A stretch of DNA of 64,000 nucleotides from Epiperipatus broadwayi (GCA_028023455.1 JAQFVV010012497.1:1674001-1738000), one strand, 5' to 3'. Positions 36,621-49,247 are shown, counted from the stretch's first letter. Translations and numbers: made by a program. Notes: generated from the sequence alone by a model not told the origin.

Positions 36621-37744
36621 ATCAAAAATAAAAAAACACAAAATCATTGATTAAATAATATATATTTTTTTATTCACAAAATACAGTTTAACCATCTTTA
36701 AACTATTTATATATTTGAATTACAAATAACAATTCAATGATAAAAGGTTCTTAATATAATTGATACTTGAATGCAATCAATTAATATAGTGTAAATATAC
36801 ATGTATAAATTACACAAATTGATTATAATTACTTGTATCATCTAAATGTTATCAAGTTTTACAAACATAGTTTTAAAAAAATAATAATCCATATAACAAT
36901 ATCCCTAAATTAAAGATTCCAATTTAATTTATGGAAAATGATACATTCACGTTAATTTAAATCTTAGCACAAAACCCCAAGCAACAATTGTCAAGATGTA
37001 CTTTTTAAGTAATGTATTGAAAAAATTTTTATTTTGTTTATTCTAAACTAAATTTCTCAAATAGGCAGTGATATGTTTTCTGGGCACACAAACACAGATA
37101 AAAAAATTTCATAAATTTTCAAGTTAGCTTTTTTTCTTATTGAAAATAATATATGCATAATAGGCATAATAAGATGCAGTTCAAGTCAAAGTAAAATAGT
37201 TCATGACATGATTAGTCCCTGAATTATTTATAATATGAATAACTATTAACAAATTTTAATCTTCTTTCTCATCTTTAAAAATTTCATGTTTGCTTATGTT
37301 TTTTTAACAATTTCAGATTGATCCTAATATTTATTTAATTTGTACATTCTTTTATTAAGACAGAAACAGTTTAAGATTTATCACAGATGACAATATTTGA
37401 ATGATAATACTACATTGTGTTTTATTGCTGAAAGTGTGAAGCTATAAAATTTCATCCATAAATAGAAATACTTATTGTAAAACAAAACATACACTTCAGT
37501 ATCATAATTTTAAGTATTAACTTTATTCTTTTTTTTTTGGGAAAAATATTTCAAACATAAATTGTATATCCTACTTCATTATATATAATATAAAGTGTAT
37601 GCATGCATATATATCTAATTGTATAAAATGAAATATACAATTACAATATGTAAAATGTAACAAATACCTGATAGTTATAATTTTACAATTAATAAATTTG
37701 AAATTTTTAAACTATAAAATAATATCAAAAAAACTAAATTATAC

Positions 37745-37882
37745 CTGTTCCCTTAGGAGGGCCAGAACCAACATACTCAGACAATGTTTGACCACTTGCC
37801 ACATTAGAACCAGAAATATTCACAACCAACCAATGATGCCATTCTCGAAATTTTGGATTCTCACGACTAGGTGCATCAGGAT
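37745..37882 (-). CDS. PEBP coding exon c (ligand-binding core)
   Basis: Acceptor attttag|ATCC and donor ACAG|GTAT give 138 bp: 2 + 45 codons + 1. The peptide, completed by the G of the previous exon, starts [20 protein letters not shown] and ends [16 protein letters not shown]. It contains both PEBP signatures: D-P-D-x-P (CR1, with E-W-H-H) and G-x-G-P-P. These line the anion pocket that binds phosphoethanolamine. It is separated from exon b by only 86 bp and from exon d by about 5.9 kb. Every key residue is present. Confidence 0.96.
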
Positions 37883-37968
37883 CTAAAATTAAAATGTCAC
37901 GCTTATTAGTATAATGAATGCTATGATATTATTACAATTATCAATAATGAATATCAACAATTATGTAC

Positions 37969-38035
37969 CTGTCATACAAAGTGTATACAAAGAGTCACTG
38001 TCTGCAGACCATTTCACATTTGGCAAATCTTTAAC
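37969..38035 (-). CDS. PEBP coding exon b
   Basis: Acceptor ttattag|GTTAAA and donor GACAG|GTAC give 67 bp: 22 codons + 1, reading VKDLPNVKWSADSDSLYTLC then MT. This follows the L-T-P-T-Q of exon a and leads into D-P-D-A-P of exon c, exactly as in animal PEBPs (VKxxPxVxWxAxxxxLYTLxMTDPDAP). Phase 1 at the 3' end matches exon c. Confidence 0.95.
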
Positions 38036-38218
38036 CTAATAAAGTATATAAAAATTTTAGTTTATTTTAAGGCAATATTTATCTAATTCAATAACTTTTA
38101 TACATGGGGGAAAAAACACACATTAAGAATAATACTCGCATTGTAATATAATTTAAAAGTATTGCACAATTAACATTATACATCATGTATCATATATTAT
38201 ATATCATATCATGTAGAG

Positions 38219-39107
38219 CAGTAGTCTTCAACCACTGGGCCGCAAAAGTTGTCTGTCGGTCCGCAGCTAGACTGGCAAGAAAGTTTATAATAACAAAATA
38301 ATAAGATTTTAAACTTTTAATTAATATGAACAATTTTTATTTATTTTTTCATCACATTTATTAAAAAAAAAAAAAAAACAGAACAAAAATACCACAAAAT
38401 CTAATCAATCATACATAAATTAATTTGTTTTTCTATTTATCACAGATGTTTATGGGGAGGGGGGGGGGTAGAAACGAGTTTTTTATTACACAAACTCCAG
38501 TTGTCTTTTGATGGCCAATCACAGCTGCTTCTCAGCGTTGTTAAAACAATAAAATGTAATGCGACTTTTTTTGATCTCTTAAATTTTTTCTACTCTCTCT
38601 CTTTTAATATTTCATTTTTAGTGTTTTTTTTGGCTATAAGGTGATTTTTTTTTTTTGGCTTTAACTTTTTATTTTGGAAATCAATTTTTATTATCTTTTT
38701 TTAAAAATAAGTTCTATTTCTAACTTTTGCAAAGTATTTCTCAATACACCCCCACCACCCCAAAATAAAGTAAGATCAAAACTTTTGACTTTTTCAAGTT
38801 TCGTTTTCTTTTTGTTTAAAAATACGCCCACTTTTTTTTGGCCTATAAGGCAATATTTTTTTTGGCTTTATTTGTAGACCGTTAAAATACTAAAACTTTT
38901 ATTTTTAAAACCAATTTCTGTTACCTTTTTTTAAAAATAAAAACAAACAAAAAATAACTTTGGTGTCTATCTTTTGTCTCAGTGATGACAACATATTTCT
39001 CAAACCCCCCTCCCCAAATAAAAATTTATCTGTAAACTTCTGCTGGTCCGCGAAATCTTATCCTTACTTTTACCGATCCGCAGGTGTGAAAAGGTTGAAG
39101 ACCACTG
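38219..39107. mobile_element. hAT-family non-autonomous transposon, 889 bp, intact ends
   Basis: The element starts cagtagtcttcaacc and ends ggttgaagaccactg, so the 15-bp TIRs match at 14 positions. It is flanked by a perfect 8-bp target-site duplication atgtagag at 38211-38218 and 39108-39115. An 8-bp duplication with a CAGTG-type TIR and subterminal CCGC repeats (ctgggccgcaaaag / gatccgcaggtgtga) is diagnostic of hAT. No transposase frame is present, so it moved with an enzyme supplied in trans. It lies in the 23.8-kb PEBP intron, about 180 bp from exon b. A deleted relative is at 9815-10317. Confidence 0.92.
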
Positions 39108-39115
39108 ATGTAGAG

Positions 39116-41340
39116 CCTTTCACTAATTAAAAAAAAAATTTCATTAATTAAAAAAAAAAATTTCTAAATTATATATCTCTAAAAAAGATAGACTTTCTTA
39201 TAGTGTTCAATTAAATGAATTATGGAAAATATACAATTAAATGTATACACTCTTGTTGTAATTAATTTATTATATTTCAGTGATGGAGTTTCATTAGTTT
39301 ATTAAACATTCTGTTTGGATTAATGCTATTCCTTTAAATAAAAAAAATCAAAATAGCAGATATAATAAATTGATCACAACCTGATATATAACACCTTTGC
39401 CTTACTGTCATTCATTCATTAATATTAGCAACCAATTATAAATAAGTATGGCCATTAAAATTATAAATACATTCTTATACTTCAACAGGGGAAAATATAC
39501 ACTCAGTATATAGATATAATTATATATACTTATAAACAGGAGGATTAATAAATTTTACATATATCAAAAACAATTCAACTTAAAATCTAAATAAAATATC
39601 TAGATCAAATAATTAAGAAAATATTTGTAGAAGAGGTTACTAGTTCAAAAATAGCAATGCAAGTAAATAATGTATTTAATGTCCAAACGAATTACTAATA
39701 ATCTCCATATGCAATATAAAATAGTATGATAGATCTTTGATGGAATCTTTAACATATATATGTAATGATAAATTATACTGAATAACATGAAGTCATGTAA
39801 TTATCAACAAATATATTTATTAATTGAACTTCTCTCCAGCAGCCATGTTCATAACTTTTTATAGTAATGAAAATTACGATTTCCTACTATATTTTAGTTT
39901 TTAAATAGTGTTACCCAGACCACCATCAGCCAACAAATAATCTTAAATTAGCCTATATAATTAAAAAAAAATTAATTTTGAAAGAACTGACATTAAATTT
40001 ATAAAACTACTTCACTCATTTTTTAGTTCTATAATTAATAGTTACACACCATAAATGAAATCATAAATAATACTTTATATTGAATAAATATGAAATCATT
40101 TAATAGTCACTAAGTCTATATAATAGTTGAACTGCTCTCAAGCTGACATGTTCAATAACTTTTTACAGTAGGAAAATGACCATTTCCTATTATATTTGGA
40201 TTTTTTTTTATATAGTTATCTAGAACAACAAAGAGCAATTTTAAGTCAGCTTATATACTTAAATATAAATTAATTTTGAAAGGACCAATAGTAATAATCT
40301 TAGTGTAGAGATATTTTCCTCATTTTTGAAATTTTATAATAGTCAAATAATTTACTTCCAGCATCTAATTTTCAGTAATTCTGAAAAGTAATCTACAACA
40401 AACACATGTTTTAATTCAAAAATTTATTATCCAATGAAAAACGTGACATCAAGTTGAAGTCCAATAATAAGGTAATTGTTTTGTGATGAAATTTTATCTA
40501 AAAAACCCCAAAGTTTATGACATAACTTTACATATGAGATGCTAGATTACATTGTTTTAAGGGAGAGAAAAGCAATGGTTCAAATACATCTTAAGATCAG
40601 ATATAGACCTGCCTCTTGATGAAAACTAATATACATAATATGAATTTATTGAAAAAAATAATAAAATGAAAAAAAATTTGACTGGATATCTTAGATATAA
40701 AAAATAATAAGGGAGTTAAAAGTAATTTGAAAGAAGAAATTATTTGACAATTTTTAGAATGAAAGAATAATTGAAAATTAAACTAAGCAAGCATAGACAG
40801 TATACTATATTGTAGTCCTTTGTAATTAGCTAAAAATACAAACTAGTATAATAATGTACAGAATGGGAGAGAGAAGATTCCCGTGATAACAATCGAATGT
40901 GTCAGTATATGTTCTTTTCTAAATATTTTTCATAGTAACAATTGAATATGTCAGTATGTACTCTACTTCTAAATATTTTCATGTTTTTTATTAAAAGAAA
41001 AAAAAAATTAAAAAAAAGAAATAAATTGAAGTTAAAATTAAAAAAAGATTATCAAGTTATTAGAATTAATACAAGCTGGTTTGCTTCAAGCAAATTCGAA
41101 TTTGTAGTAAATATTTTTCTCATAATTTATTTTGTCTGTTTCTTGATTTCAATTTTTTTAAAATAAATAAAGTAATTTTCGAAGCAAAATAGATTTAATT
41201 ATTTGTATGCCAGTCTGAAATAAGGAAACCCAAGGGTTAAAAAAAAAGACTTAATCTATAAGAACAATTTTGAAAACAGGAAAGTTATACTTTCATAGAA
41301 AATGGGTAATATCATTTCACACATATAAATAGGTCATGAA
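39116..41340. other. AT-rich PEBP intron sequence, no element recognised
   Basis: A local duplication of about 240 bp is visible (39810-39960 resembles 40110-40260: cttctctccagcagccatgtt / ctgctctcaagctgacatgtt, with acttttt and a ttaatttt(t)gaaag follow-up). Otherwise nothing is recognised. Confidence 0.5.
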
Positions 41341-41523
41341 ATAATACATGAAATAATCATGTGACAAAATTTGACAATTTAACAATAACAGTAAAGGCAA
41401 AAAAAGAGAATATTTTTTTTCTTGTGTGGTTTCATTATATATACACTTGGGTCTCTTTTTACATGGACTTATTGGACTTATTTAACATGATTTTGAAGTT
41501 ACGCGATTCGTCTTTCACCGGAA

Positions 41524-41613
41524 GTCGAAGTCCGATAATGCGCTAATACTTTAAATAATAAATTTCGCGCACTTACGTTATATTGAAAGTAATAGCACAT
41601 TATCGGAATTCGA
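41524..41613. repeat. 30-bp-arm hairpin inside the nested transposon
   Basis: The left arm gtcgaagtccgataatgcgc(taatactttaa) and right arm (ttgaaagta)atagcacattatcggaattc pair with about 5 mismatches around a 30-bp loop. It lies about 80 bp inside the left TIR and may be a subterminal transposase site. Confidence 0.55.
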
Positions 41614-42149
41614 CTTTCATCTTAGTAATTTCAATATTTTCAGTGTTTTATAATAGTAAGATTTTATGCAATATTGAAATTAAAATCATGATTTCCACAT
41701 TTTATGTATACACACATTAAATTTTACAAGATTATAATGTAAATTTGTTCAAATGTGCGTGTTAATTTTGCATTTTAAATCACATTCTCTTTTTGCTTTT
41801 TAAAAAAGAACGTAATCAATTATTAATCATTTAGTGTCCAAAAGTTTATTTTTAAAAGGTCAGTAATAGCAGTGGGCACAATTAAAAATTAAAATCTGAT
41901 TTTTAATTGTAATTAACAATTTAAAAATTACTTACGGGCGACTTGAAATTAATGTGATGTAAAACTAAATTTGATTTTTAAACGGAATTGAAAATTAAAG
42001 ACAAAAATAAGATTTTTAATTTTTAGTTGTTAGTTTTAATTAAATTTTTCCCAGCAGTGGTGAATAAATGTCTTTTTATTATCGTAAGTCTAAATTCATA
42101 AACAATTAATAAAATCATCGTCGTCATCAACAGAAAACCATTAACACAA

Positions 42150-42252
42150 CATGAGAGTGAACTTGGCGCTAGTTGTATTTCCTCTTGTGAGAATAATTGC
42201 TGAGATATTCTTGACTTTGTTTAAGGAGAAGCCAAATACATCACATCACATG
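42150..42252 (+). mobile_element. 3' tail of the array LINE, sense orientation
   Basis: The string gagaataattgctgagatat, then gactttgtttaaggagaagc and catcacatcacatgag is the 3' UTR and repeat tail of the LINE that forms the 24.1-30.0 kb array, here in the opposite orientation. About 100 bp remains. It is nested in the TIR element, itself nested in the long repeat. Confidence 0.6.
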
Positions 42253-44049
42253 AGAATCTGATTTTTTACTAGTTTGCAAACGAACGTCTTTTTGGGCAAA
42301 TAGCGATAATAATTAAAACGTGTATAAAAAAATTTAAATTACTGTACTGTAAATTATGCATAAAAATATATTATTTTGAATAAAATTAAATATTATGGTT
42401 AAAAAAAGTTAGTCTTGTATCATTTTTTTTCAAATTTGAAATTTTTTATTAGTCATATTTTATTTTCTTATTTTTTTTTTTTGCGCGAATTTTAAAGTAA
42501 TTTTACGTTGGTGCTTTGCTTTTACACGAATTTTGAAAAATAACAGACCGCACCCCCCCCCCTTTTCAATGTAAGTTACATTTATTTTTGCGCGATTTCA
42601 TTTGCGCGTGTTTTCTGAGGAACCTATCTATCACGTAAGACGAGACCCAGGTGTATATTATTTTTGGGAAAAAATCATAAAAAACAAAATGGGATTAAAA
42701 TCTTTATTTTTGAAAATATTAAGTTTTACATGAAAAATTGTTTATCAATCGATAAATAGGATATATTTTTTTTTAAAAAAGATCTTTCTTGTAAGAAAAA
42801 AATCAATTGGTGAAGACTTAATACAAGGTAGCCCTGTGAGTGTGAAGATTGCTATCTAAAAATGGGCGTTGGGCAGTAGAATTCAGAAGAGATCAGTAAT
42901 AGTAAGCACAGCAGTCAAAAACTCTAATGTTAAATGGGTCTCTCTTAATTAAAAAAAGATTTTTGAAAGCAGTATAAAACTATGGAGCATACAAAACCAT
43001 GTGCTAAACTTTTGCTGAAAACTGATCAATGCTGACTCAATCATATAATCAATTTCAATAAAAAGAATGTAAAAGGAAAATACTTCTGGGAAAAACTTTC
43101 AAATAGCCTTATATATTAATTCATCCAAATTCACGGCTGCTTCAATTAATGCTAACCTAAAATAAAAATACTTGTTCATTTTGAAACCTGGAGCAACAAC
43201 AACAACAAAAAAGCTAAATGGATGAAAGCAACTATTGATAAAGTTATAACAACAACAACAAAAAACAGAGCCAAGAGATTGATTAAATGACTATCTGCAA
43301 GATTTGCAATAGACACTCAACTAGGCAACTATGAAACAATTTTTTCAAGAAAGAGAAAAAAAATCCAATCAGACAAGGTATTACAGTACATATTTCTACA
43401 TTTGTAAATGTTACTTTATAAAAAAATGAATTCTTGAAAATATTGAATAATTTTTTAAAGTTTTGTTATGAAAATTTTTTTTTTAACTTGTTAAAATTGC
43501 ATAGGGATATCTCATTTTCAAGAGTAAAAGAGAAAAGTTCAAGTTAGTTATTTTTTTAATTGTGAATTAATTTCTATAGGGTTTTCTTAATTGTAAGGAA
43601 TAATAATTGCATGTATTTAGATATGGATTGCTTTCATGTATTTAAAATTATATTAATTGCATGGATAGAGTTGATCAATAAGGTCTGTCATATGATATTC
43701 TAATTTTTTTTTTTATTCTTTTATTTGTTTGTTAACTTTATTAAATAATAATAATAATTTCTGACATTAATTTTTTGATGTCTTTATTCTTCTAACTATC
43801 TGATCTCCGATTTAGCCATGCTTTAATATGAAGCTAATGTAATGGAAAAGGATTATGCGGGGAGGGGCATGCATATTTTTTCTTGTTCAATCTCTGGAAT
43901 ATTTCAACATATGTATATGTTTGGATGTCTAAAGTTTTATAATTATATAGATAGTGCTAAAATCATAGTCATCTCTACAATATATTCACTTTATAGATTT
44001 TATAATTATTATTAATATGACAGTCAGTTTTCTTATGATACAAGATGGC

Positions 44050-44156
44050 CCAAAGCATTATTGACAGGTATTGACATAGTGATTCTAACATATTTTGATG
44101 TTTATTATTGACAGGTATTGACATAGTGATTCTAACATATTTTGATGTTTATTATT
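44050..44156. repeat. Perfect 47-bp tandem duplication
   Basis: The unit attgacaggtattgacatag followed by tgattctaacatattttgat and gtttatt occurs twice back to back. It is absent from the matching part of the right long repeat, so it arose after the two copies separated. Confidence 0.75.
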
Positions 44157-44739
44157 GTAGTTACTTTAGGTTTGAATATCTGTGTGCAGATGAAATATTG
44201 ATTGTTTTTTATTATTTTGTCCTGTTTGGCATTAGATAGATGCCAATACCTAGATTTACATTAAATCACTTTTAAATCCACTCACAAAAGAATGATTTTT
44301 GTATTGCTATAATGCCACATTATAACTTATAATTACTTATAAGGGCTTTAAATACTGATCTTTGCTCATTTTTTATGCTCAATAAAATCAGGGAGATGAC
44401 ATAACTATAGCACAATAAAGTTCTGGTGACAAATACTACAAAACGTCAGTACAACTTGAAGTTTGAATATAATTTTACAATTGAGAAACAAGAGCCTGTA
44501 ATTATTATGCAAATTATAAAGGATAAAAAAAATCATAATTATGAAATATATAACTAGAGTATATATATAACAATTTGGTTATTCAATAACAAATAATTGA
44601 TTTATAAATTATAAAATAATAATGTTGATCTTAAAAGACTTTATATTGAAAGTAAAACAAGAGAAAAGAAAGCAAAGCAAAATTTTTGGAGGCATGAGGC
44701 TTTTGACTGTTGAAGTTTGTTTAACTGTAATGGCAATGG

Positions 44740-44828
44740 ATGAAAGATTTTGTCATTGGCTTGAGGATGCAATGTTATTATACAACTCCATAGTTCATAC
44801 TTCAAGCACTGCTCAATATGCTTTTTAA
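44740..44828 (+). pseudogene. Possible retrotransposon integrase scrap
   Basis: HWLEDAMLLYNSIVHTSSTA then QYAF resembles the gypsy integrase segment W-x-x-x-L-x-x-A-x-x-x-Y-N-x-x-x-H-x-S-T-G-x-x-P-F. It ends at a stop at 44829. The match is short and the upstream catalytic part is not found. Confidence 0.3.
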
Positions 44829-45399
44829 GTTTTTATATTTACCAGCCTCTAAGATTCAAAGGAGCAAAGCATAATTTTCAAGTTTTCAAATTTACCAGTT
44901 TCTAAGACTCAAAACTGAAAGACTTAACTTTTAAGAGATCTCCAATATTTGTATATTTATTAGAATCAGCCTCTAAGTCTCAGAAGTCTCTATAACCAAG
45001 GCTTCAGATTTCAAAGATTTTTATTATTATTTTGTATATAGAGTTTTAGATTATTTATAGTGTTCAAATTGATTTGTTCATGCAGCATTGTATACTTATA
45101 GTCCAATAGTTCATTTCTTTGTATCCCAGGATTCTAGGTCATTATTCATTCATTTAATTGTTAAATGCCAGTTGAATTTCTGGAAAGAGAGTTGAGTATA
45201 TAATCTGAACTTTATTTTAAAGTATGTATGTATATGAGGAAAATAACAAAAATAAGATATGCTAAGAAAAATAGAAGGCAATCAAAAGATAAACCAGTAT
45301 TCAGGAAGCTATCCAGAATCTAATACAAATAAGAAGGAGAACAAAAAAAAATAAAGATGCTATATATCATGTGCAGGGGATAATATGAGAGGAAACTGA

Positions 45400-46080
45400 A
45401 AAAATAGACCAAACAATGGAGGATGGAGAACTGGTATAAGGAAACAAAGAATGGCAAGCAGGAAGTGATAGGGCAGTCAGAAAAATAAAGAATGAGGTAA
45501 TAGGGCAAGTGCAAGATCAAAAATTAAAAGTTGAGCTATGTCAACTCAGAGAGTATGAAACCAACTCAAGATGAAAAATAATCAAGAGAAATATCTAAAA
45601 GGATTATATGAAGAAGTGTTATAGAAGAATCAAATTAAAGAAGGTTCAGAAGCAGAACCAATAGAAGTTAATAAGATTTTAAGGAAATGTACTAAGCGGA
45701 CACCACTAAATTCCTTAAAATAAAAATGCAGAAGAAATGCCTATTGATCACTATGATAATTTAGAGAAATATTTTTCATTATGCAGATTAGAGAAACACT
45801 ACAAGATGCTGCTGCTCTGTGTTCACTTTCAGGGATCAGTAAATTAATAATGGAAATCATTATCACACAAACCAGATAATTTCCAACAAGCTGCATGCCA
45901 TGGTGCATAAATACTTGATTGAAGATTGGCAGAATAGTATAAGAGATACAGGAAAAAGCTATATTCAGTTTTTTTGATATCAGGTATCTTGATTGAAACT
46001 CTCGGTGAAATAACCTGCCATATAAAGCAGAGCAAATGACTATGATGCATATAAAAGAACTATTGAGCAGGTAGCAAAAT
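45400..46080 (+). pseudogene. Degenerate LTR-retrotransposon gag-like region
   Basis: With frameshifts and stops, the plus strand gives a charged, helix-like stretch (GQVQDQKLKVELCQLREYET at about 45500). Then HYDNLEKYFSLCRLEKHYK follows at 45750-45803 and FQQAACH near 45885. The order resembles gypsy-type gag capsid (a F-E-x-Y-F-x-x-x-R-x-E-x-x-x-W-like helix, then a F-Y-x-x-x region). It lies between the two 1.85-kb repeats in the same orientation as their AATAAA signals. Confidence 0.35.
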
Positions 46081-46708
46081 TGCCAAATTCCTTAGTTATG
46101 AGTCAACAAATACAAAAAAAGATTAGGAAAAAGGGATTTTGGTTTCTTTAACAAAGAGCCTCGGAGAACATGGAATAATGCCAATATAAGTAGCATAGTT
46201 ATAATCTGCAAGAGAAAATATGAAAAAGAGTAACAATAATTCAGAGGGCTGGCAGTGCGACAACTTGATGAGTTTGCCACCCCATCTCAGCCCTGCTCAG
46301 GTAAAAATGATCAAGCAGGTATAAAAACAATATTCAGTTATTCATCAACAGGAAAATATTTGCAAAATATTCTCAAACTTATAATGAAGCTCTCTATAGT
46401 ACTGCACAGCATCTCAAGAAAATTATTCAAGTTAGAAGATGAAAGTCATATGAAAGACACTGATAATGCCTGGATCTTGAAATTTTTTTAAAAATTTTAA
46501 TAAGATTAAACTTTATTTTAATATATATAAAGATGAAAATCCAGATAAGATATTCTCATACGAGTCACTCATTTATTTCCATTTAATTGGAAGTAAAATG
46601 AGAATAATTATTTCTTATCATGTTGCTGCAGAATAGCCTATTGTTGCTGCAGAATAGCCTATTTGTTAAACAGAAATTCAATTAGGTTATAATTAGTAAA
46701 AGCTTTAT

Positions 46709-48577
46709 ATACATGAAATAATCATGTAACAAAATTCGAGACATTTTAATATTTAATTTTTATTGAGTATTATTATATATATATCTAAAAAAAAGGTACA
46801 ATTTTTTTCTTGCATAGTTTCATTTTTTATATGTATTTTTGAAAAAAATAAAAAGGGATTAAAGATTTATCTCTGAAGAAATTATGAAAAAAGTAGTTAA
46901 TCAATTGGTGTATAAATAGAATATTTTTCTTAGGAAAAAAAAAACCCCAAGAAGGGATTAAAATCTTTGCCCCTGAAGAAATTGTTATATGAAAAGTTGT
47001 TTATCAATTGATATATAAATATATTATTTTTTAAAAAAAAAAGTATGTGTGCAATAGAATTCAAACAAATACAGTAATGGTGAGTTCAGTAGTCAGAAGC
47101 TTAATTTAGGAATCTGATGTTACACTGATCTTGCTTTTAATTTAAATTTTTTTTTTTTTTACAAAACAATATAATGATATGGAGCTTATAAGAAAAACTC
47201 ATGCTTGATCCATCCATGTAACCAATTTCATTAAAAGCTATGTAGAATCACTGATAGAAACTTTCAAGTGACCTTGTGTATATTTGAATTATACAAAATC
47301 ATGGCTATCTCAATTTATGTTAACCTGAAATGAAAATAATTGTCAAACTGGAAATCTGGAATTAAAAAAGCAAATTAAATGAAAAATAACAATTGAGAAA
47401 GCCGTAAAAATAATGCAAAAATTCAGACCAAGAGATTGACAAAACTATTAACTGCAAGATTTACAAGATACTTAATTAGGTAACCACAAAAGGATTAAAA
47501 AGAAAAAAAAAACAACAAAAAAAATAAGATAAAATATAATGTGCACATCTGTATTTATAAAGGTTACTTTACTAAGATGCGAATAAATGAAAAAATAAAA
47601 AATTTTTTTAGTAGTTCTGTTGAAAGATTTTTTTTTTTACTTGGTTAAAATTGTATAGGGACACATTTTCAAAATAAAAAGTTCAAGTTAAAGTTAGTTT
47701 TCTTTATTGTGAAATAATTTTTTAAAGAATTTGATTAGTGTAAGGAAAAACTGATCTAGATTAAATGTTAATTTAATTAAGAAGAATCAAAAGGGAAAAT
47801 AATTATATGTGTTATATGAAATTATATGCGCGTTGCATGGATAAGGTTGATCAATATGTATAACTTTAGTTTTGTCACATTATAATTAAACATTTTTTTA
47901 AAAATTCCTTTATTTGTTTAACTTTATTATATAATAATAAATAATTTATGAAGTTATTTTTTAGTCTTTATTTTTCTAATTTTCTATTTTATGAATTATT
48001 GGTGTAACTGATTTCATCATAGTCATGCTTTAATATGAAGTTACTTCTGAAAATAACGGGGAAAAAATTACATAGGAGCATGTATATTTTCTCTTGAAAT
48101 CCTTGTGATCTCAAAGCTAACTCAGACATAATGCTATTTGTAATAAATATATGTATGTGTTTGAACCTTATATGGATCTTTTTTGAATTATTTGGTGTTT
48201 AAGGTTATAAAAGTTACATTTAAAGTCTATGCACGTTATAGATTTTAGGATGATTACTATTTTATTGATCACTAGTATTGATGGTTCAAAATGATCCAAA
48301 ACAATGACGATGATCAGCAATGATATAATGATTCCAGCACTTGATGTTTGTTATTATAGTCATTTCAGCACTTAATCATGTGGATACAGATGAAATATTG
48401 TTTTATAATATTGTTACCCAAATCTGACATTAGTAAAATGCCGATTGGCCTGTATTTAACACCTTATAATGTGTTTGACACTTGATGGTTATGGCTGGTG
48501 ATGGTATATTATAACTTATGTTTTTAAATGTTGATTCTTTGCTCATTTTCAATGCTCAGTAAAAACAGAATGATGAC
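46709..48577 (+). repeat. Right copy of the 1.85-kb direct repeat (3' LTR candidate)
   Basis: It runs from atacatgaaataatcatgta to ...tgctcagtaaaaacagaatg-atgac and is collinear with the left copy. The poly(A) signal is mutated here (agtaaa). About 20 bp to the left, tgttgctgcagaatagccta is tandemly duplicated at 46621-46660. No polypurine tract or target duplication is clear. Confidence 0.6.
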
Positions 48578-48823
48578 TTTATTTTTTGCTTTTTGATGGT
48601 AATGAATTGAAAAAATTCAATTTTAACGATAAAGAATACAGACTGAAGCAATTTATGAATTTCCAATTAAAAAACTTTTTTTTAAAGGTAATATTATAAT
48701 TTGTTTAAATTATGGAAGAAAAAAAACAATAAATGTTTTACCACATCTGGATGTTTTTGATATATTTGTTACATAGATTAAAAGTGCAAGGAAAAAATTT
48801 TTTTTTAAAAAAAGCTAAATATA

Positions 48824-49247
48824 TTTGTTTATAAATAATGATAAATTTTAAGATAGTTAATTGGTGTATCAGATTTAAACATGGCACAGGATGGTGTGTC
48901 TAAATTAAAAAAAAAAGCTGGAGGAAAATTAAGATATGCAATGGAAGCAAATACGTAGAAGTACTAACAATTATTTAGAAGAGAATGAACTTGATATGTA
49001 CTAGGTCAGACTTTAATCTAAGCAGCTTTAATATATTTGTTTATAAATAATGATAAATTTTAAGATAGTTAATTGGTGTATCAGATTTAAATGTGGCACA
49101 GGATGGTGTGTCTAAATTAAAAAAAAAGAAGCTGGAGGAAAATTAAGATATGCAATGAAAGCAAATATGTAGAAGGTACTAACAATTATTTAAAAGAGAA
49201 TGAACTTGATATGTACTAGGCCAGACTTTAATCTAAGTAGCTGTATA
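48824..49247. repeat. Two tandem 212-bp units at the edge of the gypsy LTR
   Basis: The string tttgtttataaataatgata starts units at 48824 and 49036. Both run through atggcacaggatggtgtgtc (gtggca in unit 2), agctggaggaaaattaagat and gaatgaacttgatatgtac, ending in cagactttaatctaag, the outer end of the gypsy LTR. So the duplicated unit contains the LTR edge plus its flank. The two units are about 95 percent identical, which makes this a young duplication. Confidence 0.75.

Larger units (their letters stand above)
41443..42654. mobile_element. TIR DNA transposon nested in the left long repeat
   Basis: The left end atacacttgggtctctttt and right end cgagacccaggtgtat form a TIR (ACACYTGGGTCTC). 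They are flanked by TA-rich sequence compatible with a TA duplication. The right long repeat has no such insertion at the matching place (near 46830), which defines the boundaries independently. No transposase frame is seen. The interior carries the 41524-41613 hairpin, several GCGCG motifs and a short LINE tail. It is probably a mariner/Tc1-like non-autonomous element. Confidence 0.6.
41345..44400 (+). repeat. Left copy of a 1.85-kb direct repeat (5' LTR candidate), interrupted
   Basis: It begins atacatgaaataatcatgtg. After removal of the 1.2-kb insertion at 41443-42654, it is collinear with 46709-48577 for about 1845 bp. Shared landmarks are ggattaaaatctttatttt, ctttcaaatagccttatata, gcagatgaaatattg and a closing tttgctcattttttatgctc followed by aataaa and gatgac. 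The AATAAA about 20 bp from the right end is what an LTR with an R-U5 end shows. Immediately to the right, ttctggtgacaaatac at 44421 resembles the start of an internal region or primer site. Identity to the right copy is perhaps 65-75 percent by eye, so it is old. Confidence 0.6.

Noticed and set aside
45320-46280. Minus-strand frames of 62-68 codons
   Set aside because: They are antisense to the gag-like region and have no recognisable domain.
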